Assembly (NCBI GenBank): GCA_947685225.1 | Contig: CANTUV010000051.1 | Location: 3,782,001 to 3,846,000, forward strand | DNA: 64,000 bases | Origin: Garcia nutans | Lineage: Eukaryota; Streptophyta; Magnoliopsida; Malpighiales; Euphorbiaceae | Direction of reading: 5' to 3' | Shown here: one piece after another, positions 11,791 to 23,565 of the stretch | Layout: each line of letters starts with the position of its first letter | How positions within the stretch are numbered: the first letter of the stretch is position 1 | Notes under the pieces: model-generated | Seen by the model: the letters and a program-made list of their open reading frames with translations, nothing else | Told to the model about the DNA's origin: nothing | The model's database searches: none | Made by a program: the position numbers and the translations under genes

Positions 11791-12301
11791 AATTTTTGTT
11801 TTTAAAAAAAATTCTTTTTCTTTCGTTTGTAAGTTGAATAATAGCACGAGGACAGAAATAAAAGAAAGAAATAATTAACAGAAAAAAAAGAAAGAAATAA
11901 TTAAGTAATTAAAATAGAAAGGAATGGAAAATGAAAAAAATGGATCGCCCCCCTCGTCCGCTGAGGAGAAGCAGAAATGAGGAGAGAATGGTCACTCTCA
12001 CTTCATCATGATACCTACAAAGTTCAAAATCTACTATTAGTCCTGTCAAAAGCTATCTATCCTCTTAGCACCTCAAACCCTAATATCCCTTCTTTCCCTT
12101 TCTTTTCATTTTTTTTTAAAAAAAAATGTTTACTATTATTTTTCACAACTTTTTTTTTGAAAATTTTTTTCCACTTTCACTGTCCCAGCATTTTTTGCCT
12201 GCCTGCCTTAAGCACCACTAAACCCAACCTTTTTTTTTTTGGGTGCTCTCTAAGGCCTAAAATGATAAATCCTATTGGCTTGACCTTTCTCTCTCCTTCC
12301 T

Positions 12302-12309
12302 TATATATG
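12302..12309 (+). promoter_or_regulatory. TATA box of YABBY5
   Basis: TATATATG at 12302-12309 lies about 290 bp upstream of the start codon and is followed by GGGCCATA. The spacing predicts transcription starting near 12335. The call rests on position and consensus only. Confidence 0.5.
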
Positions 12310-12334
12310 GGCCATACAGAGTTTTACTGTTGTG

Positions 12335-12599
12335 ATACAATACAGCAAGAGAGAATAAAAGCCTTTTGCTTTGCTTTGCCCTTGCCCTTGCTTTGCTTTC
12401 TTTTTGTGGTTCTTTTCAATTTGCAAGAAGGCCTTCTTCATCCTCTTCTTCTTCTTGTTCTTCTTGTTCTTGATTTTCTTTATCTTTCTTGCTTTTGTTT
12501 CCTGATCTTGTTCTTGCACTTGATTTCTTAGGTTAAGAAAATTCTGAATCTTGAATTTATAATTTTTAAGCCTAAAGAAACAAAAAAAAAAAAAAGAAG
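12335..12599 (+). other. Predicted 5' UTR of YABBY5, pyrimidine-rich, no upstream ATG
   Basis: The leader is dominated by CTT/TTC runs (12430-12480) and ends in an A-rich tract directly before the ATG at 12600. I find no ATG between the predicted start and 12600, so 12600 should be the first AUG of the mRNA. CT-rich leaders are common in plant regulatory genes. Confidence 0.5.
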
Positions 12600-15500
12600 A
12601 TGTCAAGCTGCATCGATGTTGTGCCAGATCAACTCTGCTACATCCCTTGCAACTTTTGCAATATTGTTCTTGCGGTATATATTTTATATATCTCATTGAT
12701 CCTTTCTTTTTTTTTTTTCTTTAATGGGATCTATTCTCTTTTGGGGGTTCTTATTAGTTTTGTTTTTTTTTTCTTGTGATTTTTCTATCTATTTGTTTCT
12801 CCATTCTCAAATAAAGAAATAACCAAAAAAAGAAAGAAAGAAAGAAGCTTATATATATCCCGATAAAAGATAGCCTGTTGTGGTCTCTGCTGATCTTCAG
12901 GCTCTCGTGCTAATTTTATATTTTAAAAATTTTATTTTATTTTATTTCTGGGGGTTTCTTGTTTTTGATACAGTCAGGTCTCCATCGTTGGACTTTTCTT
13001 TTTTCTTGTCAAAGAAAAGTCAGACCTGAAGGTGCTGTATTATATTTTTGCTGCTACAGACCACTGAGTTAGAAAGAGAGATTATTCTGGGTTGTATTTT
13101 TGTGTTATTTTCATGAATAGAGAGATCATTTGATATCAATACAATTTTTTTTTAAATATTTAAATTGATGAGGACAACTCCTTCTCCACTTGTTTTTCTC
13201 TCTCTTTATATCCTGGCCTTTAATTTCCCTAGCTAGCTAAAATTCTGCACCATAAAAGTCATGTTGCTCAGAAATAAAGTTTCTTTAGTTAATGGGAAAA
13301 AGAAACGTGATAAGATCTCAGTTTTATCTATGTTTTTCTTCAAAAACACCCAACCCAAGAAGATAAAAGACACAACCCAATTCTACACTATTCTTTTTTA
13401 ATTGGACTCCGAATAAGATTCAAATTCTTAAATCTCTCAGTGTCTCGCAGCAAATGATGACTCGAGCAGAACCGACCAGTTCATGGATTTTGATTGTTGA
13501 TTTTTTTGCATCTGATACAAAGTTCACCCATTTCTTGTTAATTTGCTTTTGATCTCAATATTCTCCAACTGAAGAAAATACACACAACTAGATTTTTATA
13601 TTAATGGAGAAGAGCTACTGCGCAGGTGAGTGTTCCATGCAGCAGCTTGTTTGAAATTGTGACAGTCCGATGCGGGCACTGCACCAATCTATGGTCCGTG
13701 AACATGGCAGCTGCATTTCAGTCACTTTCATGGCAAGATGCTCAGGTGATGTTATATATATATATTAAGTGTAGGGTTTTTTTCGTTTTCGGTCTGTTGA
13801 GAAAAATCACAGAAACCCTTAAATAATCTATTTGCAAACTGCAAAGAAATTGTACTTAGATTTGAAAAAATGAAAAAAAAAAATCCTAGCTATGGCTGCA
13901 GCCGCCATAACCGAAACCTATTTTTACCGCTATTTGTAGATAGAGAGCTGAAATTTGCGGCCACAGCAGCCGTCAGGACCTACAGATAGTAGAATCCACT
14001 AGTTTCTACGCTATATAGCTAGGGTTTTCTTTTATTCTTGTTATTCAGAACTGTAATTGTTAGTGATTATGGTCAGAGGTGAATGAATTTTTTTTTATTA
14101 GATATCACACTTAATTGTTAAAAAATTATACACTTAACGAAAAGGAGATGACTCAAATCCAATACCCATAACGAAGGAGCTTTGCTCTTTATCACCAAAC
14201 CTGGCCCTTTCTTTGAGCCACTTACTAAAGATTTCTGATTTGATTTCAGGGATCATTAATTTTAATTTCTTTTTCTTAGTCCTCTCTCTGCTCTTCTATT
14301 ATATATATATATATATATATATATTTATAATGTGTTGATACACATTTCAAGAAAATAAGATCCCCAATCCTTAAAATATTTTATTTTATTACCTGTCAAT
14401 CTGGGTTTTATTTGATTTGGTTCTTATATTTACTTATAATTTATTTTTATAATATTAGTATACAATTCTAACTGATTCAGTCACTTCAATTCTTTTTCTT
14501 TTTTTTTCTCTCTCTCTACATATAATCTTATTTTCTCTCTCTCTCTCTCTATTGTCAGTGTTTTTTGAGGCTACAACATATCAACGTAAAGATGAAAAAG
14601 CTACTGTGTAACAGAAGCACTCAAATTAAAGAAAAATTCAATAAAACAAATATCATTTCTTGATTTCAATACTTTGTTAAATTAAATATATTTTTATTTT
14701 ATTTTATTTCTTTAGGCTGCAAATTACAGCTCGCCCGATTACAGAATTGAACTGGGTTCTTCATCAAAGTGCAACAACAAGATCCCAATGCGAGCTCCAC
14801 CTACTCATGTATCTGAGAAAAGGGCTGTTAATCGACGTGAGTTCATTTTATACTGTTTCATTATTTTACAATATTTCTTCTTTCTTTTTAAAATTTTTCT
14901 TTAATTAGATTTCAATTGAAATTTAAACTCATAATTCTTTTTACTAGAAGTAATTCTGAATAACAAAATCTTAAATTTCCTCTTCCTTTCTTTTTGGATT
15001 TTGATATACGGAGTATATGATATTGATTTTTTTTCTTTATATAATATATAATTTCATGTGCTGTTATTTTCGGTTTCAGCTCCCGAGAAGAGGCAGCGAG
15101 TACCTTCTGCATATAACCAGTTCATAAAGTACTGTATAACCTTTATTGATTGCTATGAATTTCTTTTCTTTTCCTTGATTTATTTTCATTTTATTTTATG
15201 TGTTTTTTAAAAAAATTATTTATTCATAAATATAGAGAGGAAATTCAGAGGATCAAAGCAAATAATCCTGATATCAGCCATAGAGAAGCATTCAGTACTG
15301 CTGCCAAAAATGTAAGTGGACAAAGATTTTTGAAAAAAAAAATTCAGTAAACCTTTGCTTCTAATATGTTGGATTAATTTCATCAATACTATTTCAAAAT
15401 TTTATGGGTATTGACCATCAGATTTTGTTTCCTAGTGGGCACATTATCCTCACATTCATTTTGGGTTGATGTTGGAGAGCAGCAACCAAGCTAATAAGCT

Positions 15501-16222
15501 GGATCATGATGTAAGTACTTTTAAGTTACAATAAATTTTAAGATGGACCGAGTATATTTATACTTGATCAATAATAAACTGCTTGCTTACGGAATAAAAT
15601 AATAGGAAAACAATTAATTATATTTAATTTTTGTTGGTTAATGTATATGCACCCGGTCTGTAGTAGTATTTCCTGTAAATTAATCCATATACTATGCATA
15701 GTAATTATCAAAAGTAATTAAGCTGATAAGATGGATGAATTTAATCCATATATTACACATAGTAATTATCTATTATCTTTCTTATACTTGTCCAATAGAA
15801 AAATAATTCAAGTGCTTCTATTTTTTTTTTCTGGACTTCTTAGTTAGTTTATTTTATTTTATAAATTGCCTAGCAATAAAAATTATTTTTGTGGTTCAGT
15901 TTTAGCAAAATGTTTTTCATTTGTTTCTCCAATTAAATGAGTTGGAATTGTTGGGGATAGAAAAAACACTAACGGTTGAGTCTTGATTAAGACATTTTGA
16001 GTCTTTTACATGTATTTAGTCATATCTTAAACAATTTTAGAATATAATTTACTTACCACTGGATTGGTAAATATAATTTATCAATTTTGTTGAATAAACA
16101 TGATCCATTAGTTAATCTGTTTACAACTTAAAAAATATTACTTAGTTTTGAAGTTCAAATTTTAATTGTGACAGGCCTCTGAGAAGCAGCTAATGTCAAG
16201 GGCTGCACTGTACAACAAGTGA
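12600..16222 (+). CDS. YAB5: YABBY5-type transcription factor, 7 exons, 187 aa
   Basis: Coding exons: 12600-12674, 13626-13745, 14716-14836, 15080-15128, 15236-15311, 15436-15510 and 16175-16222 (564 nt with stop). All introns are GT-AG and phases join exactly. The N-terminal C2C2 zinc finger is Cys17-x2-Cys20-x20-Cys41-x2-Cys44. A variable Ser/Asn-rich linker (66-105) leads to the YABBY domain, an HMG-box-like helix-loop-helix DNA-binding fold, at about 106-159 (PPEKRQRVPSAYNQF to NWAHYPHIHFGL). The tail ends MSRAALYNK. Length, exon count and the IVLAV/VPCSSLFEIVTVRCGHC core fit the YAB5 subfamily better than CRC or INO. YABBY proteins act in the nucleus to set abaxial identity and laminar growth of lateral organs. 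All key residues are intact, so the gene is probably functional. Introns 1 and 2 are about 1 kb each, as is usual for this family. Confidence 0.95.
13618..13631 (+). promoter_or_regulatory. Acceptor-donor juxtaposition at YABBY5 exon 2
   Basis: The exon 2 acceptor GCAG (ending 13625) is followed at once by GTGAGT, a near-perfect donor consensus, in the codons for Val-Ser. An AG|GT arrangement of this kind has the form of a recursive (zero-length exon) splice site. If used as a donor, exon 2 would be skipped. Confidence 0.6.
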
Positions 16223-16454
16223 TGGAAGATCAGTTGATGCAAGTCCATGCTCTTGAAGTAATTAAAGAATGTGTTTGACTTCAATTAAGATTGTGTTTCA
16301 AAGACATAAAATATCTATATCTACATTTTAAAAGTATTTTTCACAAGCTATTTAGCTGATGATGTTATTTTACTTATCTTGAATATTTAAGCTACTTTCT
16401 TATTTTGCCATTATATGAATATCCTCTAGTTTCCATGTGAAATTATATGGCTAA

Positions 16455-16460
16455 AATAAA
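16455..16460 (+). terminator. Candidate polyadenylation signal of YABBY5
   Basis: AATAAA lies 233 bp after the stop codon and is followed by a T-rich stretch and TGTAATAG. Plant signals are degenerate, so the real cleavage site may differ. Confidence 0.3.
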
Positions 16461-16844
16461 TTTCAATATGTAATAGCATTTGATTTCATTTGTGAATTGA
16501 GGTTACAAGCACCTTTCTTAGTACATTTTACAATTCAAATTTATGATTGATTTGTGGTGGTAGGGAATGAATATGAAGAAGATGGTGATTATAGTAATTA
16601 ATTGCTGTGAGGTTCCTTCGATTTCAAATTAATGCAACTTAATTACACAAGCACTTGTTCCAAGCCGAATGCAATGCCAAATTAATAATCTTTAACAGTA
16701 ATTAGGACAAGCAATTTTAAAATCTTCAGCTTGTGTTCTATGTTTTTTTTAATGAAGGAAATTTGCTTTTTCAGAAAAGTATTATGTTTAGCATTGAAAA
16801 AAATAATTGGAGATTACATTGTTGTTTCTCAATCTTTTATTAAT
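16461..16844. other. Downstream flank of YABBY5
   Basis: 3' flank between the candidate poly(A) signal and the SINE. It is AT-rich, with no gene or repeat I can support. Confidence 0.45.
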
Positions 16845-17026
16845 GATAATGAGGGTTGCTTGGTGCATGAATTTTCCTGCAATACACAGAATTTGAGGAA
16901 GAGTTGGACCTTTAGAATTTATTGTACACATCCTTTTTTTAGAGTTACAAGAAATTATTTTCACGGCTTAAACTTATGACCTTAAATCATACGGTGACAA
17001 TACTTATTATTGCGCCAAGACCCCCT
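16845..17026 (-). mobile_element. Au-like SINE
   Basis: Read on the minus strand, the element begins GGGGGTCTTGGCGCAA, then carries TTTAAGGTCATAAGTTTAAG where Au SINEs have the box B GGTTCGAG. It continues with GTGTACAATA and ends TGCACCAAGCAACCCT before an A/T-rich tail. Order and spacing match the Au family, a tRNA-derived SINE of about 180 bp spread through angiosperms. Several CpG and box-B positions have decayed, so it is old. It lies about 0.6 kb beyond the YABBY5 stop, in antisense orientation. Confidence 0.75.
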
Positions 17027-18122
17027 TCTCAATTTTTTATTCACAACACTTATTAAATTCATCTTGAAACTACATTCCGGTTCTTATAATTAACATTTTT
17101 ATAATTTTATCATTAATAATTTTTTTGTTTGTTTATCACTTAACTAAACAACAGTATCAAACAAACACTTGGAATGCAAATTGAAAAAGTGAACCGGTCA
17201 AAGTTAAGATTGAATCATCAGTGAATGCAAATAGGAGACATTTGAACTTGAATATTAATAGAATTGTAATGTTTTTAATAGAAGCATATCTTCTCCTTTT
17301 TATTGCATCCTTATTCTTCTTTACTACATCGTCAATTTTTCTGCATGCGTATCAGTAGATCTTCCCTTCATATGGTGAATCTTGGGCCTATAACAAAATT
17401 TTTTACATTGTCACCTTATTGTTTTAAAAATTCTTTAATTTGTCAATAACTTTTTAATTAGTTTGTCTAAACTATGATTTCAGAAAAATTAAAAATATAT
17501 AGTTTCTCCAATCATAGTTTTTTAACTTAAAAAAAATTGAAAAAAATGTTGTTAATGATAATTAATTTGAATTTTGAAATGTTTATAATTAAAACATATA
17601 AAAAATTTACCTTAAACATAAATTTTAATATATTTTATCCACATTTTCAATATATGTTTTTTTTTCAATACCAAGTAATTAAAAAAGTAATATAATTAAT
17701 CAATAATGAGGAGTGCAATGGTGAATCCTCAAACTTGGATTAGAATCCAATAGTCGAATTTTTAGTTGGTAATCCATATGATCAAAACCAACTTAAAAGA
17801 TTAGTTCTTCAATGTAATACTTGATTAATCGATTGAATTGATAAAATGAGTTTGTTTTAATTCGACACTATTTAAAAAAAATGATTTCTGAATGTACATT
17901 CAAATGAAGCATATATTTATATATATATATATATATATATATTTAGTATTATAATATGGAGGAAGGGAATTGAATATAAATCTGTATGGGAAACACGCTT
18001 TTGCTGTTAAACTATGTTTAGGCGTCGGAAAGAAAATTAATCTTAATGGAAATATAAATTTATTTTAATATATCAACTGAGAAAGCATCCATGATGAAAG
18101 TTGAGATGTGAATCCAGTGGAG
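17027..18122. other. AT-rich spacer
   Basis: Non-coding AT-rich DNA with a (TA)n run at about 17917-17942. I see no gene or complete element. Confidence 0.45.
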
Positions 18123-18156
18123 TTTATATATATATGTATATATACAGATATATATA

Positions 18157-18212
<56 letters not shown>
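18123..18212. repeat. Microsatellite (TA)n then (TATG)n
   Basis: A TA-rich run leads into about 12 uninterrupted units of the tetranucleotide TATG at about 18165-18212. It lies directly before the GC-rich hairpin block and makes a natural length-polymorphic marker. Confidence 0.9.
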
Positions 18213-18213
<1 letters not shown>

Positions 18214-18257
18214 GGGCCTATCATTTAATTTAATAGTCGATCTATTTCTCCGCTGCC

Positions 18258-18756
18258 CAGTGGCGAAATCAGAAATTTATCGAGGGAGGGTCAGTGCTGC
18301 GGGCGGCCGGTGCGGTGGGTGGCTGTGGTGCCGCGGTACGGCTGGTTGTGGCCTGTGCTGCTGCTGCCACTGGTTTGGGGAGAGGCTGAGACAAGGAGAG
18401 GGGGCGGATAGAAACTGAAGAAGAAGAAGGAAAGGGCTGTGTTAAAACGCAGCCCTTTTAATTTTTTGAACCGGCCCAAGCGAAACAGCGTCGTTTCGCT
18501 TGAGTCGGTTTATTTTTTATTTTTATTAAACCCCTGGTGAAACGGCGCCGTTTAGCCAGGGGTTTATTTCACCATGGACTAATTAATAAAAAAAACTTGA
18601 AATTGCAGCGAGGGGTTCGTCTACCCCTCGCTGCAATTTGCTCTGAAACTCAGCAGGGACTGAGTTTCAGAGCACGGGCCGGCAAGTAGTGTACTCCATG
18701 TCTGGCTGCCGATGAGGGGGGGTCGTGTGACCCCCCACAATTCCATGGTCGTTTTG
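18258..18756. mobile_element. Putative 499-bp GC-rich insertion with hAT-like left end
   Basis: The left edge CAGTGGCGAAATCAG..GGAGGGTC resembles the right-end repeat of the hAT element at 9603-10353 (CAGTGGCGTAGCCAG..GAGGGGTCC). CCGCTGCC flanks the block at 18250-18257 and again at 18757-18764, as an 8-bp hAT duplication would. However, the right edge (GGTCGTTTTG) is not the expected inverted repeat. Composition is far more GC-rich than the rest of the window. There is no transposase frame. It may be a right-truncated hAT copy or another small element. Confidence 0.45.
18431..18736. repeat. Cluster of six consecutive hairpins
   Basis: H1, 18431-18458: 9-bp stem, 10-nt loop. H2, 18469-18510: 10-bp core (CAAGCGAAAC) plus a 5-bp outer stem. 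H3, 18528-18565: 10-bp outer stem and the 14-nt palindrome AAACGGCGCCGTTT at 18540-18553. H4, 18600-18639: perfect 17-bp stem, 6-nt loop. H5, 18640-18673: perfect 13-bp stem, 8-nt loop, touching H4. H6, 18717-18736: perfect 8-bp stem, 4-nt loop. The arms differ from one hairpin to the next, so this is not one repeated unit. What it does is unknown. Confidence 0.85.
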
Positions 18757-18764
18757 CCGCTGCC

Positions 18765-19932
18765 GTTATTATGACGAGAACCTGCTGTGTGTTTGGAGGT
18801 ATGCAAAAGCTGTAATTAATGCATATTTGCTACAGTTTCAGATTGTTCTCGTCTCGTTCTTGATAATTAATTAAAGTTCCTCAAATTGAATAATCCTCGG
18901 ATTGTCTCAGATTGCTACATCCTCCATGTTCTTTTGTTAATTTTATCTAGGGAAAATTACGTTATTTATTTCTGAATTTTTTCAATGCTTTTTATTCCAA
19001 TATTTTATTTTTATTTTTTAAATTTCGATGTCTTAATTTTCATAAATACTACTAAATGAATTATTCAATTTGAGTCCCATTTTATATTGAAAAAGATTTC
19101 ATGTGATTAATCTTTTTTACCTAAAAAGAATCCCACATAAAATAAATTGGCAAGTTAATGAGAATAAAATGAATCCCATTTCTTTGTTGTATTTACGATA
19201 GGTAATATTACATAGTAATTTCCTATTTATTGAATAAATTTATCTGTAAAATGGTATTATCAAAATCCAAAAGAAATTTTATCACTGTGAAATTCATAAA
19301 ATAAAAATTAAAAACACCTCCTAATAATTTGACTGAAATTACAATTCTAATAAAGAATTTTAATAACTAAAAAGTATATATTTAAATATTTCATATTTTA
19401 CATTATAAAATAAAATCTGAACCATTAAAATGCTAGCTAACTCAATGAAATATTTATCTATATTTGAATACCAAGCATTTGAGGGGGAATTATTTTTTTC
19501 TATACATCAGAAATTTTTCAAAGAGAAGGGGGATTATCAATGCTCAAACTAGTGCGTGAAAAAAGGTATTCCACCAATAAGCAAATAGTCTAATCACACA
19601 TTTATCAAGAGGTAAGTTTGCAAAATATTTAAGTATAATTTTGTTTGAGAATAAATTGTTGTCAAAATTGTAAGAAGTGATGCAATAAAATGTCAAAATT
19701 AAAAAATTATGATCGATCTTATAAAAAAAAGAAAAATTGGTGTAATTTAAGTTTTTTTTAATATCATTTGGACTATATATTTATCAAAACTTAGCCAGTC
19801 AGTTTGTGATAAATAAGGGAAAGGTAAGTTGCATGAAATATATATTGATGTGAGAAAAGTAAGTTGTTTCCTGACTCGGAAGCTGCATATAAAAAGCTAC
19901 GTTGGCTTTTTATGATAAATTTACCATTTGTA

Positions 19933-19967
<35 letters not shown>

Positions 19968-20530
19968 AATTAATTAAAAAAAGAAAAAAAATGTTTCCTT
20001 TTTCTCTTTCAAAAGTAGATATCTAAGAAAAGAGTTTATCTGTCTACCACACATAATCCATTCCATGACATATTTGAAAAGGAATTTCACTTGAATCTGG
20101 ACCACCATTGCATTTTGCCCAAAGTCCTTTCTTTGCTTTGCATATCTCAATTATTATAATTCTATGAAAGCACTGATACAAAATTATAAATATATATAGC
20201 CATACCAATGAGTACTACTTTTGCAGATTGTTTCAATTCTCTTTAACCTTTTAACTTATTGAATTCTTGACTAAAGTGTTATAAGTGGTCAAAGTTTCCT
20301 GTTACCGACACGGAAAATAAATATATATGTACACTAATAAATATAAAGGTCTCTTGCAATTTTTTACATTAGTTAATTGCTCTTATTATATTATGATTAA
20401 TTGTATTAATTTATTTCATATGATCTTATACTTAGCCGCTGTTGGATTTTACCCTCTAACATATGTTGAAGTAATTTTGCAATGGTTTGTAATTTTCTTT
20501 CGGATATTATGATTATTTTTTTTCTTTTAA
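18765..20530. other. AT-rich spacer
   Basis: No gene seen. There is a (TA)n run at about 19936-19961. The rest is AT-rich non-coding sequence without a recognised repeat. Confidence 0.45.
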
Positions 20531-22365
20531 TTAATTTGGTACTTAGGTTCACATCATCCAAAGAAATAGTAGTCTGAACAAATCTTCTAGGAGATTCATA
20601 CTTCTTTGATGTACTTTTAAGAGGTGTTTTAGTATCCTCCAAGAGGAAAATTGTTAATGAAAACAACACAAAATCAATAAATGTATTCCAACAAAGTAAC
20701 ACCAACAACCATATCTTCATGAAAAATTGGAATAACTCTTTAGATGTCATGGAGTTGGATGATATTTTTCTCCTTTAGGTTGTGATTGTTGGAAGTGCCT
20801 AAGGATCAGAAACTTTTCGAGAACAAGAAAGTAAAAGAGACATGGAACTATCTGTCATGTTACTGGCATGTATGTCTCTCTTATGAAATTGTTCCTTTCA
20901 AAACTAGAAAATGTAGCGAATAGATGAGAAAAAACCACAGTGAGGCTGCTCCCAACCATAAACCATCATTTGTTCCATCCTTCAAACCAACTTATCCCTC
21001 CTCCGGTACTCATCAACAATACGTTAACCCAAAACTCAACTCACAATCATTTTGCAAGGATTGTCTTGGAAGAGACAAGCTGAGTTCAGGCTTAAATGTG
21101 GGCACTGCTTAGAGGAAGAATTTCATTTCCTTGTTTGTAGATTTTCTTCCATTGAAGACATCTTAGCTTTTCGGTCAGTATGGAAAGGTTTTCGATGCTT
21201 TTATCCCCAAGAAACTCAGGATAAATGCCTCTTTCATATATGGATTTGTCAGATACAAAACTATCCAAGAAGCTGACAGAGCCATTTCTAATGCCAATGG
21301 CTATATCCTTAATCGATCGAGAATCTTGGTCAAGTTTGCTGATAAGCAGCTGTTGCCTCGGTCTGACATGCCTCACAAGACTCTATCTACAAATATGGTT
21401 TGTCCCCCTACTAGAGGACTGCCCAAATCATTTGCAGACATCATGAAGAACGGTATCGTAATTAGTGATGCTATAAACAGGTCTGGTTTGGACGATGTCG
21501 CCTTCTCTTTGTCAACTGTGGACATTGATAACTCTTGGCTCAATGCTACCATAGTAGGTAAAGTCATCTCCTCATATCATCTCTTGCATCTCCAGGAATT
21601 CTTTGTGGAGAATTGTAAATTACATTGCAAAGTTGCTCCTTTGGGCGGGAAGAATGTGTTAATTATTTTTAATACCAAAGATGATTTGAATGAGTTTCTT
21701 AGAAAGGATCAGACTTGGCTGCTTGATCGTTTTAGCACTGTGAAGAGGTGGGAGAATAATTTAACTACTTATGAAAGATTCACCTGGTTACGCATTGAAC
21801 AACTTTCGATTCAAGCTTGGGATGTTAGCTTTTTCTCCAAATTCATTAGTAGATGGGGATCAATTATCAGTTTTGATGAATCAACCTTAAACAAGAGCAT
21901 ATTCGACTATGCTAGGATTCTCATTAGTACTGATAAAGACTTTATAGCTGAATTATTAAGATTGACGAGAAGATTTTTCATATTAGAGTATCTGAGGAAC
22001 TCTCTCCTTTCGATAGTATGATATCATCGGCTTCTCTTCACCATGATGTTCCCAAAACTTCGGCTGCCAAAGATATATAGGCCTCTCCTACCATCTCTGA
22101 TCTGCAGGCCACTGGTAGTGTCGCCCCTATCTTTCCTAAGGATACATCTCTGCCAATTACAGCCACTGGTGCCCAGCCATCGCATGAGCAACCTAAGCTG
22201 ATAACCAATTGTGATCATGTGGTACAAAAATTTATCATCATGGACTGCACGCTGGACTGCACACTCAAAAGTCAGCCCCTCCACTTGTGCCCATTGTTAA
22301 CTCCGAGGGGCCATGTGCTAACAACTCAGCACCTCCAGCCACTTCAGTTAGTGGGCATCACATAG

Positions 22366-22702
22366 TGTTAACACCAAAATACTTTTGCAAGAAGAATTAT
22401 GAAAATTTTATTACAACACAACTATCGCTCTTTCAATACAAACAACACTCAATACTCAAGAGAAGCTTTTCTTCTTATCTTCTTTCTGATTTTTTTGATA
22501 CATATAACTCACAATGGGAGGGGGTATTTATACTAACTCAAAATCAATACAAACCACATAAACACACCTAACACATACCACCAACCCAAACATTTATAAT
22601 ACCATTTTCAACAATCTAACCTACCTTTAACCTATAATTCATCATGTGAAAAATATTAGAAGGCTTTTTGAGGTGGGCTTAAAATAAGTTTATATTTCAA
22701 CA
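22366..22702 (-). repeat. 3' LTR of copia fragment nested in LINE
   Basis: This is a 337-bp LTR reading TGTTAACACC..TTTCAACA on the plus strand. It is followed by CTCCCCCTTA, the complement of a polypurine tract, so the element points left. CATAG precedes it, but no matching duplication exists on the other side because the element is truncated. Confidence 0.8.
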
Positions 22703-23565
22703 CTCCCCCTTAAACTTGTTTTATAAGTCCAAGCAAACTCCTTATTCTCTCAAATTCTTCACATTTCAGTAGCTTCGTAAAGATGTCAGCAATTTTGATC
22801 ATGTGACTTGATGTACTCGATTTGTATATCCTTTCTTGCAATGCATTCTCTAATGTAATGGAATCGAGTATCTATGTACTTTGATCGATCATGAAGCACA
22901 TGATTCTTTGCTAGAGCTATTGCTGATTTGTTATCAACACCAATCTTTATTGGTTCTTCTTATGCCAAGTTCAGCTCATTCAATAAGTTTCTCAGCCAAA
23001 CTGTATGACAAACAGTCTGAAGTTACGGGTACATATTCGGCTTCACAAGTTGAGAGTGTGACGATTGGTTGTTTCTTTGACAGCCAAGTGAAAGCAGTAT
23101 CTTCAATAAAGAATACAAATCCAGTAGTACTTTTTTTATTATCTATATCTCCACCCCAGTCGCTATCGCTATATCCAATAAGCTTGTAATCATTAGAAAT
23201 TGAATAGTACAAGCCAAAATCAATTGTACCTTTCAGATAACGAAGAATTCTCTTGGCAACTTTGAAATGAGCATTTGTTGGAGACTCCATATAGTGACTA
23301 ACAAATCTGAGTGCGTAGAGAATGTCAGGCCTCGTGCAGGTTAAGTATCGCAGGCTTCCAACCAGACTTTTAAAGAGTGTTGGATCTACCCTTTCACCTT
23401 CTTCATGCTTGGACAATTTGAGTCCACATTCCATTGGGGTGATGATCGGCTTACAATCATCCATCTTGAATTTCTTAAGTATTTCTTGTGCATAACTATG
23501 TTGGGAGATGAATATACCTTTATCCTTTTGCTTGACTTCAATACCAATTGTTTCTGCTGCTCTTT
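22703..23565 (-). pseudogene. Copia RT/RNase H remnant nested in LINE
   Basis: Minus-strand sequence encodes the end of the reverse transcriptase (GIEVKQKDKGIFISQ) and RNase H (SDSDWGGD, STCEAEY, DNKSAIALAKN, DRSKYIDTRFH) of a TNT1/Tork-like copia. The open part is 22976-23464. Frameshifts follow near 22985 and 22795. Everything upstream (gag, protease, integrase, most of RT and the 5' LTR) is missing, and LINE ORF1 resumes at once beyond about 23570. Confidence 0.88.

Noticed and set aside
11977..12531. 184-codon open frame upstream of YABBY5
   Set aside because: It spans the predicted core promoter and pyrimidine-rich leader, and consists of Phe/Leu/Ser low-complexity sequence. Its start lies before the TATA box.
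18101..18418. 105-codon Gly/Cys-rich frame
   Set aside because: The first third translates the TATG microsatellite and the rest translates the GC-rich hairpin block. No family resemblance.
18431..18470. Bacterial-type terminator (stem followed by T run)
   Set aside because: It looks exactly like one, but the DNA is plant nuclear and five other hairpins follow. The T run is coincidental here.
22881..23189. Plus-strand open frame
   Set aside because: Antisense shadow of the copia RNase H on the minus strand.
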